A DNA stretch of 64,000 nt from the NCBI RefSeq assembly GCF_004769575.1, contig NZ_RQGA01000014.1:496001-560000 (forward strand), read 5' to 3'. A program made the translations under genes and the position numbers. This stretch comes from Leptospira perdikensis (GTDB lineage Bacteria > Spirochaetota > Leptospiria > Leptospirales > Leptospiraceae). The notes below the pieces were generated by a model. That model searched no databases. It saw only the letters and a program-made list of their open reading frames with translations, and was not told where the DNA came from. Shown here piece by piece: positions 43,592 through 53,300 of the stretch. Within the stretch, counting starts at the first letter, position 1. Each line of letters opens with the position of its first letter.

Positions 43592-44197
43592 TCAAAACAT
43601 ACGGAGGAGATACCACTTCCCGTCCTCTTTAACAAAACTCGGATTGATCAAATACCTTTCGAGTTTGGGATTTTCTAAAAACCGGAATTTTACTTCCACT
43701 TCTTCGCTAGAGCCCGCATAAAAATCCACCCAAACCTGTTTGGCAGAAAGGAAAACCTCTCGAACGGTAAGGTTACCTACACTGCCTTTCTTCTCATCTA
43801 ATTTTTTAGAATCAAAGTAGTAGACTTGGAAGTATCCATTCGGATCGGCCAAATCTTTTTTTACTTCTACATATGTCCAATAACCTTTTGCATCCACATA
43901 CAGACCTTTAGTGGGATGAACAAGGTTTGGGAGATGAGAGAAGGAACCTGCACAAAGATCAGCAAGTAATACTTTTAATTCCGCAAGGAGACAGGTTTCA
44001 TCAAATTTAGTAAGGGTAGTTCCATAAACAACTCCCTTTGTTAAAGGAATGGGACAAGCAGTTTCTCTAACACTTACATCAGAAAGAGGAAGAGTTTCAG
44101 CAGATTGAAGTTTTTCTTTCGTGAGCTGGCAGGCGAAACTGAAACAGGAAAAGAAACAAATTGTATAAAAAAAGAAAAGTTTAGGAAAACGGTACAT
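43592..44197 (-). CDS. Hypothetical lipoprotein
   Basis: About 201 residues starting at the ATG at 44197, which overlaps the stop of the TPR gene (TGATG); a GTG one codon earlier is also open. The N terminus is a lipoprotein signal ending FSFAC (about residue 23). The mature part includes LLADLCAGSFSHLPNLVHPT and KGLYVDAKGYWTYVEVKKDL, and the C-terminal half reads like a small beta-rich NTF2-like domain (VEVKFRFLENPKLERYLINP, then VKEDGKWYLLRMF), but the family is not certain. Coupled translation with the TPR/Mrr-like membrane protein suggests a shared envelope role. Confidence 0.7.
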   Translation of the reverse strand: MYRFPKLFFFYTICFFSCFSFACQLTKEKLQSAETLPLSDVSVRETACPIPLTKGVVYGTTLTKFDETCLLAELKVLLADLCAGSFSHLPNLVHPTKGLYVDAKGYWTYVEVKKDLADPNGYFQVYYFDSKKLDEKKGSVGNLTVREVFLSAKQVWVDFYAGSSEEVEVKFRFLENPKLERYLINPSFVKEDGKWYLLRMF

Positions 44198-45741
44198 CAC
44201 ATTGTTTTGTTGAGAAGGTCCTCAAACAAATCCCCACTGTACATCTCAAGAGCTCCATTACTTGCAGCGATGATTTTTTTCCCGGCTTCTGTAACATCAA
44301 AGTTTCCAATCACATAACCTTTGGTAGCACCTAACTCTTCCATTTGGTTTGTCATCTCTCGTAAAAATACATCGGAAACTTTGGCATCCTTCCATTTACG
44401 AACGCGAAACAAAGCCCTTTTGTTTACATCTTCTTTAGAAGATGCAAGTAAATTCACACCATCTGCCTCAGGATTGGACATCTCTTTGGTGACACGATAA
44501 CCCATACTCATCACCATTCGAGTGGCTTGATTTTTGAAATTGGTACCGGGAAGGCTGATGAACTTTTCAAATTTATCAAGACCCAACATATCTAGTTTGG
44601 AAGTTAGTTTTTTTCCGCCATCATCTACCATACCTTTGATATTGAATGGTTTCGAGGAACGCATTCCACTCAGTTCAAAATATCTAGAGTTTGGAAATAA
44701 ATTAACAGAAAGTAAATTCAGTTCTCGTGTGAGATCATACTCATGAGTCAAAGATTCAACGGTTCCTGTTTGGCGTTCCAATCGATATTTTAAATTGGCA
44801 AGGGCCACCACATCAGGATCATCAAGTCTTTCTGCTTCCGCTTCAATTAAATATTCGGAGGCATCATCGAGCCTGCCCATATACACTGTGATCATTGCAA
44901 AGTGAATGCTACATTCAATGATTTCACTTGGCCAAGCATTGAGCCTTGCCATCTCCAAACATAACCTTCCGTATTTCAATGCTTCCGGAAAATTTTGCAT
45001 AAGGATCGCTTCTGTCATTAAAAACTGAAATAAGGTAAATCGAACAAACTCGTCTTCGATCTGTTCGCTGATGGCCACAGCCGTTTTCACAGCATCTTTG
45101 TGTTTGTTTTCACGAGAAAGAGAAAGGGCATATAAAAATCCAGAGACGGGTGACTTTTCTAGTTTGAATGCCTTTTCAAAGTATTCTCTTTCTTTCCCCC
45201 CACCTGTCACACCAGAGATCACACCACGAGCAATGAAGTAAGAAGAGAGATTGATTTTTTCTTCTGGAATTCGTGAGAAAAAATGTTCCGCAATTTTGAA
45301 TTCTTTTTGTCCGAGGGCCATAAATCCCAGTCGGAGACAAGCGATCGGATTGGAACGATCTGCCTGGAGGGTGTCCAAATAGTGAAAGAAAGCCTCCTCA
45401 AAAAAATCTTTGTTATAATAAATATCTGCAATCCGGTTCGAGACCGTTACGGAATCGATTTCTTTTGTATACCGATTGTTCTTTTTAATGATTTCTAGAT
45501 GTTTGGCTTCGTTGAGGGGGTCATTCTCCATGGCGTAGATCTTAGCCATGACATAGTGACCATAGGGATTTTGATGGTCTTCTTCGAGTTTTTCGCGTAC
45601 AAGAGCCCTTGCATCTAGAAAATTCCCTAAGGTGGCAAGACTCAAAGCCTTAGCATAACTATCCCGTCTCTGCCCGACAATGAAGGTCAAGAGAAACCCG
45701 AGCATAATGACTGCTGCTCCCACAAAGATAAAAAATGCCAA
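44197..45741 (-). CDS. Membrane-anchored TPR protein with C-terminal Mrr-like nuclease fold
   Basis: The 514-residue protein has one N-terminal membrane segment (IFVGAAVIMLGFLLTFIVG), then about 300 residues of TPR-like helical repeats (for example ACLRLGFMALGQKEFKIAEH), and a C-terminal domain (about 395-512) resembling Mrr-type restriction endonucleases: KFEKFISL, ATRMVMSMGYRVTKEMSNPE, ADGVNLLASS, and YVIGNFDVTEAGKKIIA. The usual Q/E-x-K of the active site reads FRVRKW, so the catalytic Lys is probably lost. The start is TTG at 45741, supported by AGGAAG nine bases upstream; an ATG at 45705 would cut into the membrane segment. It overlaps the start of the divergent permease gene. Confidence 0.75.
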   Translation of the reverse strand: MAFFIFVGAAVIMLGFLLTFIVGQRRDSYAKALSLATLGNFLDARALVREKLEEDHQNPYGHYVMAKIYAMENDPLNEAKHLEIIKKNNRYTKEIDSVTVSNRIADIYYNKDFFEEAFFHYLDTLQADRSNPIACLRLGFMALGQKEFKIAEHFFSRIPEEKINLSSYFIARGVISGVTGGGKEREYFEKAFKLEKSPVSGFLYALSLSRENKHKDAVKTAVAISEQIEDEFVRFTLFQFLMTEAILMQNFPEALKYGRLCLEMARLNAWPSEIIECSIHFAMITVYMGRLDDASEYLIEAEAERLDDPDVVALANLKYRLERQTGTVESLTHEYDLTRELNLLSVNLFPNSRYFELSGMRSSKPFNIKGMVDDGGKKLTSKLDMLGLDKFEKFISLPGTNFKNQATRMVMSMGYRVTKEMSNPEADGVNLLASSKEDVNKRALFRVRKWKDAKVSDVFLREMTNQMEELGATKGYVIGNFDVTEAGKKIIAASNGALEMYSGDLFEDLLNKTM

Positions 45742-46343
45742 ATTCGATTACTTCCTATTTTCCTATTTTAGTTGGTAAAAAAGAGTCTTACGTCAATTCT
45801 GTCCTGGAAGTGATACAACTCACCTACATTTCGTTTGCTCTTCGCCTTCTCTTCCGGGATCGACTCTATTCGGTGGCCTATGGCCTCGTCGGAGCCCTGG
45901 TTTTTACATTCTTCTTACTCGCTATAAGAATTCACTTCCATTTGTATTCGGGAGTGTCCCTTACTAGTATCGTTTCCTTTGACCAATCTCCGCAGATTCT
46001 TTTTTATTCGACAAGCTTTGCTCTCATGGCTCTGTTTTTCTTCCATTGCCTACACGGACTCGGTGATATTGGTGTCATGATGGCCATCGGTGGAAACCGA
46101 CTTGGTTGTATTTGGCTACATTCTTTGTCCCTATTTTTCCTATTTCTTCCTAGTTTCCTATTGGCCATCATTATCAATCTCGGAAACCTAAATCCACCTG
46201 CCGATTTTGGCATTCTCCAAGAATTGAAATCCATTTTTTCTTGTTTGGTTCTCTTCATTGCCCTGGGACTTTCCGTATCCATTCCAACCATTGGAATCAG
46301 TTCCTATATTGATCCTTACAAATCCATTCGGAGACAAAAATAA
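45735..46343 (+). CDS. FtsX/LolC-like ABC transporter permease, short form
   Basis: The 202-residue protein has about four membrane segments (around residues 45-68, 90-110, 125-150 and 165-190) with the arrangement of an FtsX-type permease core but without a large periplasmic domain. The sequence [20 protein letters not shown] resembles the conserved coupling-helix region (E-x-G-x-x-R-A-x-G) of this class. Its last base overlaps the ATG of the ATPase gene (TAATG), so the two form one transporter. The annotated ATG has no ribosome-binding site; a GTG at 45810 preceded by GGAA is an alternative. Confidence 0.75.
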   Translation: MPNSITSYFPILVGKKESYVNSVLEVIQLTYISFALRLLFRDRLYSVAYGLVGALVFTFFLLAIRIHFHLYSGVSLTSIVSFDQSPQILFYSTSFALMALFFFHCLHGLGDIGVMMAIGGNRLGCIWLHSLSLFFLFLPSFLLAIIINLGNLNPPADFGILQELKSIFSCLVLFIALGLSVSIPTIGISSYIDPYKSIRRQK

Positions 46344-47014
46344 TGTTACTCCGAGTCCACAATCTAACCAAACGATTTGGAAAAGACGAAGCCGTCAGTT
46401 CCGTAAGTTTTGATGTAAACCAAGGTGACTATGTTGCCATCATTGGCCCTTCCGGATCCGGAAAAACCACTTTGCTTTCGATGCTCACGGGAATGCTCTC
46501 TCCGACGGAAGGTGATATTCTTTATGACCAAACCAAACTCTCCCAAATTTCGAAACAGGAACTGGCAGAAATTCGCGCACGCGACTTAGGTTTAGTGTTC
46601 CAGTTTTCGGAACTTGTAGGAAACCTTACCATCAAAGAAAATATCCTTCTCCCAGCCCTTTTCACCCGAAAATTCTCGAATGATGACTACATTCGTAAAT
46701 GCGATTATTTGATCGAACATTTAAAGTTAGGTGATATACAAAATTCGTTACCCAGAACTTTATCTGGGGGACAAATCCAAAAAGCAGCAATTGCCCGTTC
46801 TCTCATCAACGATCCGGCCATCCTATTTGCGGACGAACCGTCCGGAGATTTAGACCCCGAAAATAGTTACTTAGTCCAACTCCTTCTCAATGAGTATAAC
46901 AAACGAAACCATTCCATTATTCTTGTCACACATGATATGAAACTTGCCTTCGATGCCCAAACCGTTTACGAAATGAAAAACGGAAAATTCGACCAAGTCA
47001 TCAAGGGAGAATGA
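46343..47014 (+). CDS. LolD/MacB-type ABC transporter ATP-binding protein
   Basis: The 223-residue ATPase has Walker [16 protein letters not shown] (about residues 36-50), a Q loop ([18 protein letters not shown]), the signature [15 protein letters not shown], Walker [16 protein letters not shown] and the H-loop LVTHDMK. The spacing and the ENILLPAL segment are typical of LolD/FtsE/MacB ATPases that work with FtsX-like permeases in lipoprotein release or mechanotransmission. The gene overlaps the permease gene by one base, and the ROK gene follows four bases after its stop. Confidence 0.93.
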   Translation: MLLRVHNLTKRFGKDEAVSSVSFDVNQGDYVAIIGPSGSGKTTLLSMLTGMLSPTEGDILYDQTKLSQISKQELAEIRARDLGLVFQFSELVGNLTIKENILLPALFTRKFSNDDYIRKCDYLIEHLKLGDIQNSLPRTLSGGQIQKAAIARSLINDPAILFADEPSGDLDPENSYLVQLLLNEYNKRNHSIILVTHDMKLAFDAQTVYEMKNGKFDQVIKGE

Positions 47015-47017
47015 GTT

Positions 47018-47914
47018 TTGCGTAAGGCCATTGGAGTGGATATCGGTGGAGGTAGCATTCGTGCAAGCCTCTTCGATGAAAGTGGAAAAGAACTGGAATC
47101 CATTGTTTCCCCTACCCCGGAAAACTTGGACAATCGTAGTTTTTTAACCATCCTAAAAGACACCATTCAGCCTCTCGCCAAAAATTGCCTTGGAATTGGC
47201 GTTGGTTCCCCCGGCCCTTTAAACAATGAACAAGGGGTAATGATCGCAAGTGCCAATCTGCAAGGACTAAAGAACCTTCCGATAAAAGAATCATTGATAG
47301 AAGCATTTTCTCTTCCTGTTTGGTATGAAAATGATGCAAACTGTGCTGCCTTAGGTGAAGCCTATTTTGGACTTTATAAAGATACAGAATCACAACTAAC
47401 CGTTACCTTGGGAACCGGTGTTGGTGGTGGTTTTGTGAACAAAGGAATTTTGTATTCGGGGTATCTCGGAAATGGAATAGAAATTGGACACACCACATCC
47501 GTAATTGGTGGAGCCTTATGTGGCTGTGGTGTTCGAGGATGTGTTGAAAGTTATTTTTCCACTCGAGGATTCCTTGGTCGTTATCAGGAAAAAACAAACC
47601 GAAGGCTCGGCCATGCAGAAGAGTTTTTCCAATTGGTGAGAGAAAAAGATGCTCTTGCTCGGGAAATTCTAGATTTTGGAATTTTGGCTTTGGCTCATGC
47701 GGTTCGTGGCGCAATTCAACTACTCAATCCAGAAGCCGTTGTATTTGTCGGTGGTATCACAAAATCTTATGATCTCTTTGGTAAAACCTTAGAGAAAGAA
47801 ATTCGATCTACCATATTTCCAGTGTTAAATGATAGATTAAAAATTGGTTCCGGGGGTAGTCTTTCCGGAGCCTTAGGTGCCGCATCCCTTGTGTTTTCTA
47901 AGGAGAAAGTATAA
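47018..47914 (+). CDS. ROK-family sugar kinase
   Basis: The 298-residue protein has the ATP-binding motif GVDIGGGSIRASLFDESG at the N terminus, the sugar-binding region WYENDANCAALGEAYFG, the ROK signature LGTGVGGGFVNKGI, and the zinc motif CGCGVRGCVE preceded by IGHTTSV. Glucokinase is the commonest activity, but N-acetylglucosamine or mannose kinases look alike. The start is TTG at 47018, supported by AAGGGAGA seven bases upstream; no in-frame ATG fits better. It is probably co-transcribed with the ABC genes before it and the HIT gene after it. Confidence 0.92.
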   Translation: MRKAIGVDIGGGSIRASLFDESGKELESIVSPTPENLDNRSFLTILKDTIQPLAKNCLGIGVGSPGPLNNEQGVMIASANLQGLKNLPIKESLIEAFSLPVWYENDANCAALGEAYFGLYKDTESQLTVTLGTGVGGGFVNKGILYSGYLGNGIEIGHTTSVIGGALCGCGVRGCVESYFSTRGFLGRYQEKTNRRLGHAEEFFQLVREKDALAREILDFGILALAHAVRGAIQLLNPEAVVFVGGITKSYDLFGKTLEKEIRSTIFPVLNDRLKIGSGGSLSGALGAASLVFSKEKV

Positions 47915-47915
47915 T

Positions 47916-48260
47916 ATGGAAAATTGTCTTTTCTGTAAAATTGCGAGTGGAGAAATCCAAAGCAAAAAAGCCTACGAATCAAAAAATATATTAGCATTTC
48001 ACGATATTACTCCCCAAGCTCCTTTCCATGTTCTGATCATTCCCAAAACCCATATCTCTAGTATGAACCAAATTGGAGATTTGGATCCAGAAATCCTAAA
48101 AGAAATTTTGCAAAGTATTCCGAAAATTGCCGATGAAAATGGAATCGCAGAAAAAGGATACCGAGTAGTAAACAACTGTGGAAATTTTGGCGGACAAACC
48201 GTAAACCACATCCACTTCCACCTGCTAGGTGGTCGCCATATGAAGTGGCCACCAGGTTAA
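47916..48260 (+). CDS. HIT-family protein, HINT type
   Basis: The 115-residue protein begins MENCLFCKIASGEIQSKKAY and ends with the histidine triad VNHIHFHLLGGRHMKWPPG, the layout of HINT purine nucleoside phosphoramidases, which cleave AMP-NH2 adducts. I use the ATG at 47916 because AAGGAGA lies ten bases upstream; a longer frame starts inside the ROK gene. It is one base after that gene's stop. It is distinct from the HIT protein at 24991, which lacks the long conserved C-terminal tail. Confidence 0.95.
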   Translation: MENCLFCKIASGEIQSKKAYESKNILAFHDITPQAPFHVLIIPKTHISSMNQIGDLDPEILKEILQSIPKIADENGIAEKGYRVVNNCGNFGGQTVNHIHFHLLGGRHMKWPPG

Positions 48261-48270
48261 AAAGGACAAT

Positions 48271-49224
48271 ATGAGAAAATTAATATTTGGAATTATCGTT
48301 TCAGGAATTGCGATCTATTTCCTTTCCAAAAACTTTGATCTTACTGAATTCGAACGTTTAGAAGGAAAAATCAATTGGTGGATTTTCCCCTTATTATTTC
48401 TTTCCAACCTTTGGGCCTTTGTTCCCTTTTCCATTCGTTGGTATTATCTATTAGAAAAAAAGATTCGTTTCTCCCAAGCCTTTACAACCTCGATCATTGG
48501 TGTGGGACTCAATATGGTGCTTCCAGCACGAGGAGGAGATTTAGTTCGTCTCATTATGAATAAACGAGACACGGAACTTCCACTCACCCATCTTTTCAGT
48601 CGGATTTTTTTAGAAAAGGTAATGGATCTAGGTTCTGTAGTTATCATTGGTGCCGGTGCTCTATTTTATATGGGCCTTGGACAATCTAAAAATTTAAATC
48701 TATTACTCATCTCCACCCTTGTCATTTTTGGAATGATTGTAGGTCTCGTACTTGTTCGTTATTTTTTAGATCCGTTACGTGGAATTGCCAAAAAACTTTT
48801 TAGACTCATCGGTAAACATAGTTTATACGAAGATAAACTAGATCACCATCTAGTGGAATTTTCTTCTTTTCTAAAAGGTGATAAATTACTAAGACCTGTG
48901 CTCTATTCAGTTCCTACCTGGGTCTTTGGTTATGCAATTTCCTATTACCTTGCAGGCCAACTGATAGGTATGCCCATTCAGTTTCCGGAAGCACTACTTT
49001 TTATGTTTCTCGGTGGGATGGGTGTTGCCATCCCTTCAGCACCTTCCGGTATCGGAGTCTTTCATGCGGCCATCATTTCAGGTTTTATTATCGTAGGTCG
49101 TGATCCAGGCGAAGGACTTGTTTATGCCACAGTTGTCCACCTAACACAATTTGTGATTACAACAAGCCTTGCCCTTTTTGCTTATTTGTATTGGAGATGG
49201 ACCCATGAAAACCCAAAACCCTAG
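48271..49224 (+). CDS. Flippase-like membrane protein (LPG synthase TM / UPF0104 family)
   Basis: The 317-residue protein is almost entirely hydrophobic with about eight membrane segments. Conserved features of the lysylphosphatidylglycerol-synthase transmembrane (AglD/UPF0104) family are visible: WWIFPLLFLSNLWAFVPFSI and RWYYLL early on, LNMVLPARGGDLVRLIMNKR (about residues 78-97), and GGMGVAIPSAPSGIGVFHAA near the C terminus. The soluble aminoacyl-transferase domain of MprF is absent. Members are thought to move lipids or lipid-linked sugars, but the substrate is unknown. It follows the HIT gene after ten bases. Confidence 0.88.
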   Translation: MRKLIFGIIVSGIAIYFLSKNFDLTEFERLEGKINWWIFPLLFLSNLWAFVPFSIRWYYLLEKKIRFSQAFTTSIIGVGLNMVLPARGGDLVRLIMNKRDTELPLTHLFSRIFLEKVMDLGSVVIIGAGALFYMGLGQSKNLNLLLISTLVIFGMIVGLVLVRYFLDPLRGIAKKLFRLIGKHSLYEDKLDHHLVEFSSFLKGDKLLRPVLYSVPTWVFGYAISYYLAGQLIGMPIQFPEALLFMFLGGMGVAIPSAPSGIGVFHAAIISGFIIVGRDPGEGLVYATVVHLTQFVITTSLALFAYLYWRWTHENPKP

Positions 49225-49315
49225 TGAAAAATAATTTTCGCTTAAGGGTCTTTGGAAAAACATGGTGAAGATACCATTATATTTTTGTAAAAAATTAAAT
49301 ACAGGAGAGTGATTC

Positions 49316-49777
49316 ATGTCACGACCTTTTAAAGTTTTAGGAATCCAACAAGTTGCTATCGGTGGCGAGTCCAAAGAAAAGTTATCCAAGTTTTGGGTAG
49401 ATGTTATGGGACTCACAAAGGTTTCTGATTATAAAAGTGAAAAAGAAAACGTGGATGAGGACATTTTGTCCATGGGAAATGGACCTTTCAAAGTCGAAAT
49501 TGACCTCATGCAACCCATCGACCCAAACAAAAGCCCAAAAGTTCACGATCCCAAACTCAACCACATCGGTCTTTGGATTGATAAGTTAGAAGAATGTGTG
49601 GACTACCTTACAAAACAAGGAGTTCGTTTCACACCAGGTGGGATTCGAAAAGGAGCTGCAGGTTATAACGTTTGTTTCATCCATCCCAAAGGTAATGAAG
49701 AGTTCCCACTTTGCAGCGAAGGAGTGTTAGTTGAACTAGTGCAAGCTCCGGAAGATGTAATCAAAGCTCTAGGTTAG
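49316..49777 (+). CDS. VOC-superfamily (glyoxalase-like) protein
   Basis: The 153-residue protein has the paired beta-alpha-beta-beta-beta units of the vicinal-oxygen-chelate fold: [20 protein letters not shown] at the N terminus and [20 protein letters not shown] in the second half, ending [13 protein letters not shown] with the expected Glu ligand. The first-position metal His appears replaced (QQVAIG), so the metal site is not certain. Members include glyoxalase I, methylmalonyl-CoA epimerase and resistance proteins; I cannot choose between them. AGGAGAG lies eight bases before the ATG. Confidence 0.85.
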   Translation: MSRPFKVLGIQQVAIGGESKEKLSKFWVDVMGLTKVSDYKSEKENVDEDILSMGNGPFKVEIDLMQPIDPNKSPKVHDPKLNHIGLWIDKLEECVDYLTKQGVRFTPGGIRKGAAGYNVCFIHPKGNEEFPLCSEGVLVELVQAPEDVIKALG

Positions 49778-49852
49778 ATTTTAAAACAAAGAAAGTAACA
49801 CTGGTTTGCTTAGCGTTCCCAATGGAAAAGAAAACCCGAATCCTTTAATCGA

Positions 49853-49928
49853 AGGGACGGGCTACTTCGGGGTGCGCTAACGCTCCCGTCCTTCGGACCT
49901 TACGCCCTACCTATCCCTAACGCTAGGA
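49853..49928 (+). repeat. Interspersed GC-rich repeat, copy 3
   Basis: This copy reads GGGACGGGCTACTTCGGGGT, then GCGCTAACGCTCCCGTCCTT, and ends CTATCCCTAACGCTAGG. GGACGGG and CCCGTCC pair as a stem. The first half matches the copies at 23623 and 27305; the second half has diverged or been truncated. It lies in the 208-base gap between the VOC gene and the YkvA-like gene. Confidence 0.8.
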
Positions 49929-49985
49929 ATTTTCATTATAAATATCCTTGCTTATGCCTCTGGGTAAACTTACCATAAATTTCAT

Positions 49986-50318
49986 ATGGAAGAGAATCAA
50001 AAACTCAAGTTTATCAAAACCAATTTTTGGAAAAAAATCAAAGAGACAGGTAAAAAAATCCCCTTCTTAAAAGATGTAGTTGCGATGTACTACTGCCTCA
50101 TGGATGAAAATACATCCCTATCCGCAAAAGCATCAATCGCCTTGGCCTTAGTTTATTTCATATCTCCCGTGGATGCCATCCCTGACATCATCTTTGGACT
50201 AGGATTTACAGATGATGCAGGTGTGATCGCAACCACCCTGCTCATCATCAAATCCCAATTAAAACCAGAACACTATACAAAAGCAAATGAATCCTTATCC
50301 AACGAAAAGGATTCATAA
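49986..50318 (+). CDS. YkvA/DUF1232-family membrane protein
   Basis: The 110-residue protein carries the DUF1232 core: YYCLMDENTSLSAKASIALA followed by LVYFISPVDAIPDIIFGLGF and TDDAGVIATTLLII. These small proteins have one or two hydrophobic helices and no assigned function. The first 35 residues are basic. The gene stands alone after an interspersed repeat and converges with the RND exporter gene 77 bases away; I see no clear terminator in that gap. Confidence 0.88.
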   Translation: MEENQKLKFIKTNFWKKIKETGKKIPFLKDVVAMYYCLMDENTSLSAKASIALALVYFISPVDAIPDIIFGLGFTDDAGVIATTLLIIKSQLKPEHYTKANESLSNEKDS

Positions 50319-50395
50319 TTCAAACTAAATCACTGACCAACCGAACAAAAATACGCAAACAATGACCTGTCTAAGCTTCCATTGGTATTTCCACT

Positions 50396-53300
50396 CTAAC
50401 TCTTTCGCAAAAGTTTAGAAAAGGATATCTTCGAAAAGATATGTTTGAAATCCTCTTTGATTCTGTACAAAACAGGCACAAAGATAAGTGTCACCCCTGT
50501 AGCAAAAAATAACCCCCAACCAAAGGCCAAAGACAGAGGTTGCACAAATGGATCCAAAGTAGGAATCCCGTACGCACTAGGAACAAGTCCAATCACTGTA
50601 CTAATGGTAGTTAAAAAGATTGGTCGTAAACGAATGGCACCGCCGTTGATGATGGCGTCCTCAATCGACATCCCTTGCATTCTTAATTCCTCAATAAAAG
50701 TAATGAGAATGAGAGTGTTTGCCACAATGGAACCACTAAGAGCTACGATCGCAAGTGTACTCATAAAACTAAGAGGCATTCCATGTGTCATCAGAGCAAA
50801 AAGAACACCCACAATTCCAAACGGAATGGATCCAATGATCACAGTTGTTGTTCCTACCGAATTAAAAAACACGATAAAAATCCCAAAGATTACGGCCACT
50901 GCAAGTAACATAGAAATTCCTAAATCTCGAAAGGACTTTCCTGCATCTTCTTGTTCCCCACCAAAGATCACCGAATAGGCGTTTGCTGCATATTTGTCGA
51001 CGTTTACTAGATTTTTTAATTGTCGGTTCACAAACAAAGAAGTAGTTTTATCTGTATCAACGGACGCTTCCAGACGGACAACCCTTTGTAAATCTTGGCG
51101 GTTGATCATGGAATAATCTCTATCCTTTCCAAAATAAGCGACCTGACTCAGTGGTATAAGCCTTCTATTTTTATTTTCTACTTTTACTAAGTTTAAACTG
51201 GATACAGAATGTCTTTCTGCTTCGGGAAAACGAACCAGGATATTGATTTTATCTTCGCCTTTACTGATTGTAGAGGCCACCTCACCGTTAAAAGCAGTCC
51301 GAACCGAACGAGCAATATCACGTGCACTTACGTCCGTTCTACCTGCAATTTCATCTTTTACAAAAAATCGGTATTCTTCCTTACCGAGCTCCAAATCAAT
51401 ACGAATGTCAGATACTCCATCCATTTGTTTCAATTCTTTGATGTAGAGATCAGCAATCTCTTGGATGACACCAAAGTCTGCTCCACGAATCTCCAAACTC
51501 ACAGGTTTACCTACAGGTGGTCCTTTGATCCTTGCGTTCACATCGTAAATCATTTCTTTAGGAAAATTTCCTGAAACCTTGTTTTCCGCAATGTATTCGC
51601 GAATTTTTTTCACAAGAACTCTTGCATCTTCCCATTCCTTTCTATCCGCTGCCGTCACAAGCTTCAATGTTAGATGAGATCTATGAACCTCTTGTCCTGG
51701 TTTTGGATCTGTAATAGGATTTTCATGAATCCCTATTCGACTACGTAAATGTACAAAGTCTTTACCTGCCATTTTTGTAACAACAGGTTCTATTTTTTCA
51801 ATGATTTCTAAATTCTTTTGGAGAGTGGTTCCAATCGGCATCCAAACTTTGATTTCAATATCTTCTTCACTTCCCGAAGGAAACATCACAAAAGGTAAAA
51901 ATCTTCCCGCAAGGAATAAGGTGAAGAAAAAGATAAATGTAAAAATAGAAAGAACAAAGATCCTATGTTTTAGAGCAAAGGTCATGGTTCGTTTATAACC
52001 AGAAATAACGTATCCGAATGCCCCTTCTTTCTCTTCGATGGATTCTTCTTTTTTAATTTTCCCTTGGAAAGTTTTTGGTAAAAACTTATTCAACCAGTTT
52101 GGTAAAAACACAAGTGCAAACAAAAGAGAACTTGCCAATGTGATAAGGACCACAGCTGGAATTCCTAAAATGAATTTACCAATCACCCCACTCATAAACA
52201 AAAGAGGGAAAAATGCTGCAGAAATCACAAGAAAGGAAACAAGAAGTGGAACTAATACATCTTTAAAGGTTTGTAAAATGGCATCCCGTCTCTCCATACC
52301 TTCTTGCATCAACCGATAGGTATTCTCTGCCACAACAATGGAATTATCCACCATCATCCCAAGAACCATCACCATTCCAAAAATAGTAATGGTATTGATG
52401 GTAAACCCAAACTGTTTTAAAAATATAAAAGATATGAGAAAAATAAATATGATGGCAACACTAATCATAATACTCAATCTCATACCCAAAATAAAGATAA
52501 GAGAAAGTAATACGAGAACGAGTCCTGTTTCAAAATTGAGAATTAGGTCTCCGAGTTGGCGGCGAACATCCCTACTTTTATCATCATAAATTTTTGTTTC
52601 TACTTCTGGAAAATTTCCCTCCATGGAAGAAACTAATGTTTTTACAGTATCGGCAGTGGTAATGATGTCTGCTTGGTCAGTTTTCCAAACTCGTAAGATG
52701 ATGCTATTTTTTCCATTTAACTTCTCGTAGGTTTTTTCTTCCTCAAAACCATCCACCACTTTTGCGATGTCTTTTAGAACTGTAGCAAAACCAAACTCAT
52801 TCCCGAGTATGGGAACAGAAAGCATGTCTTTTGCTTCTTCAAAATCTCCGCGAGTTCGCAAAAGATATTCCGTACCATTGACCTTCAAACGTCCAGAAGG
52901 TATATTGATATTTCTGGAGCCGAGTGCATTTAGGACTGTATTGAGTCCAACTTCCTTTGCATTTAAGGCATGAGGATTGACTTCCACAAGAAACTCACGA
53001 TTTCTATAACCAATTTTTTCTATCTCAGCAATTTCTTTGATCTGAAAAAATCTGTCCTCAAAAGCCTTCGCCGTATCACGTAACTTACGATAGTCGGAAA
53101 TTGCGTCACCGGTATCCTCTTTTAAAGAAAGTGCAAGGCTGATCACCTCTTGTTTTTCCGTGGTAATTTCTCTTACCTTCGGTTTTTGCGCATTGTCAGG
53201 AAGGCGAACGGAATCAACCGCATCTTTGATATCATCTAAAACTTTTTTTGTATTTTTGGTTCCTTCAACAATGAAGACCATAATCACACTGACGTTTTCT

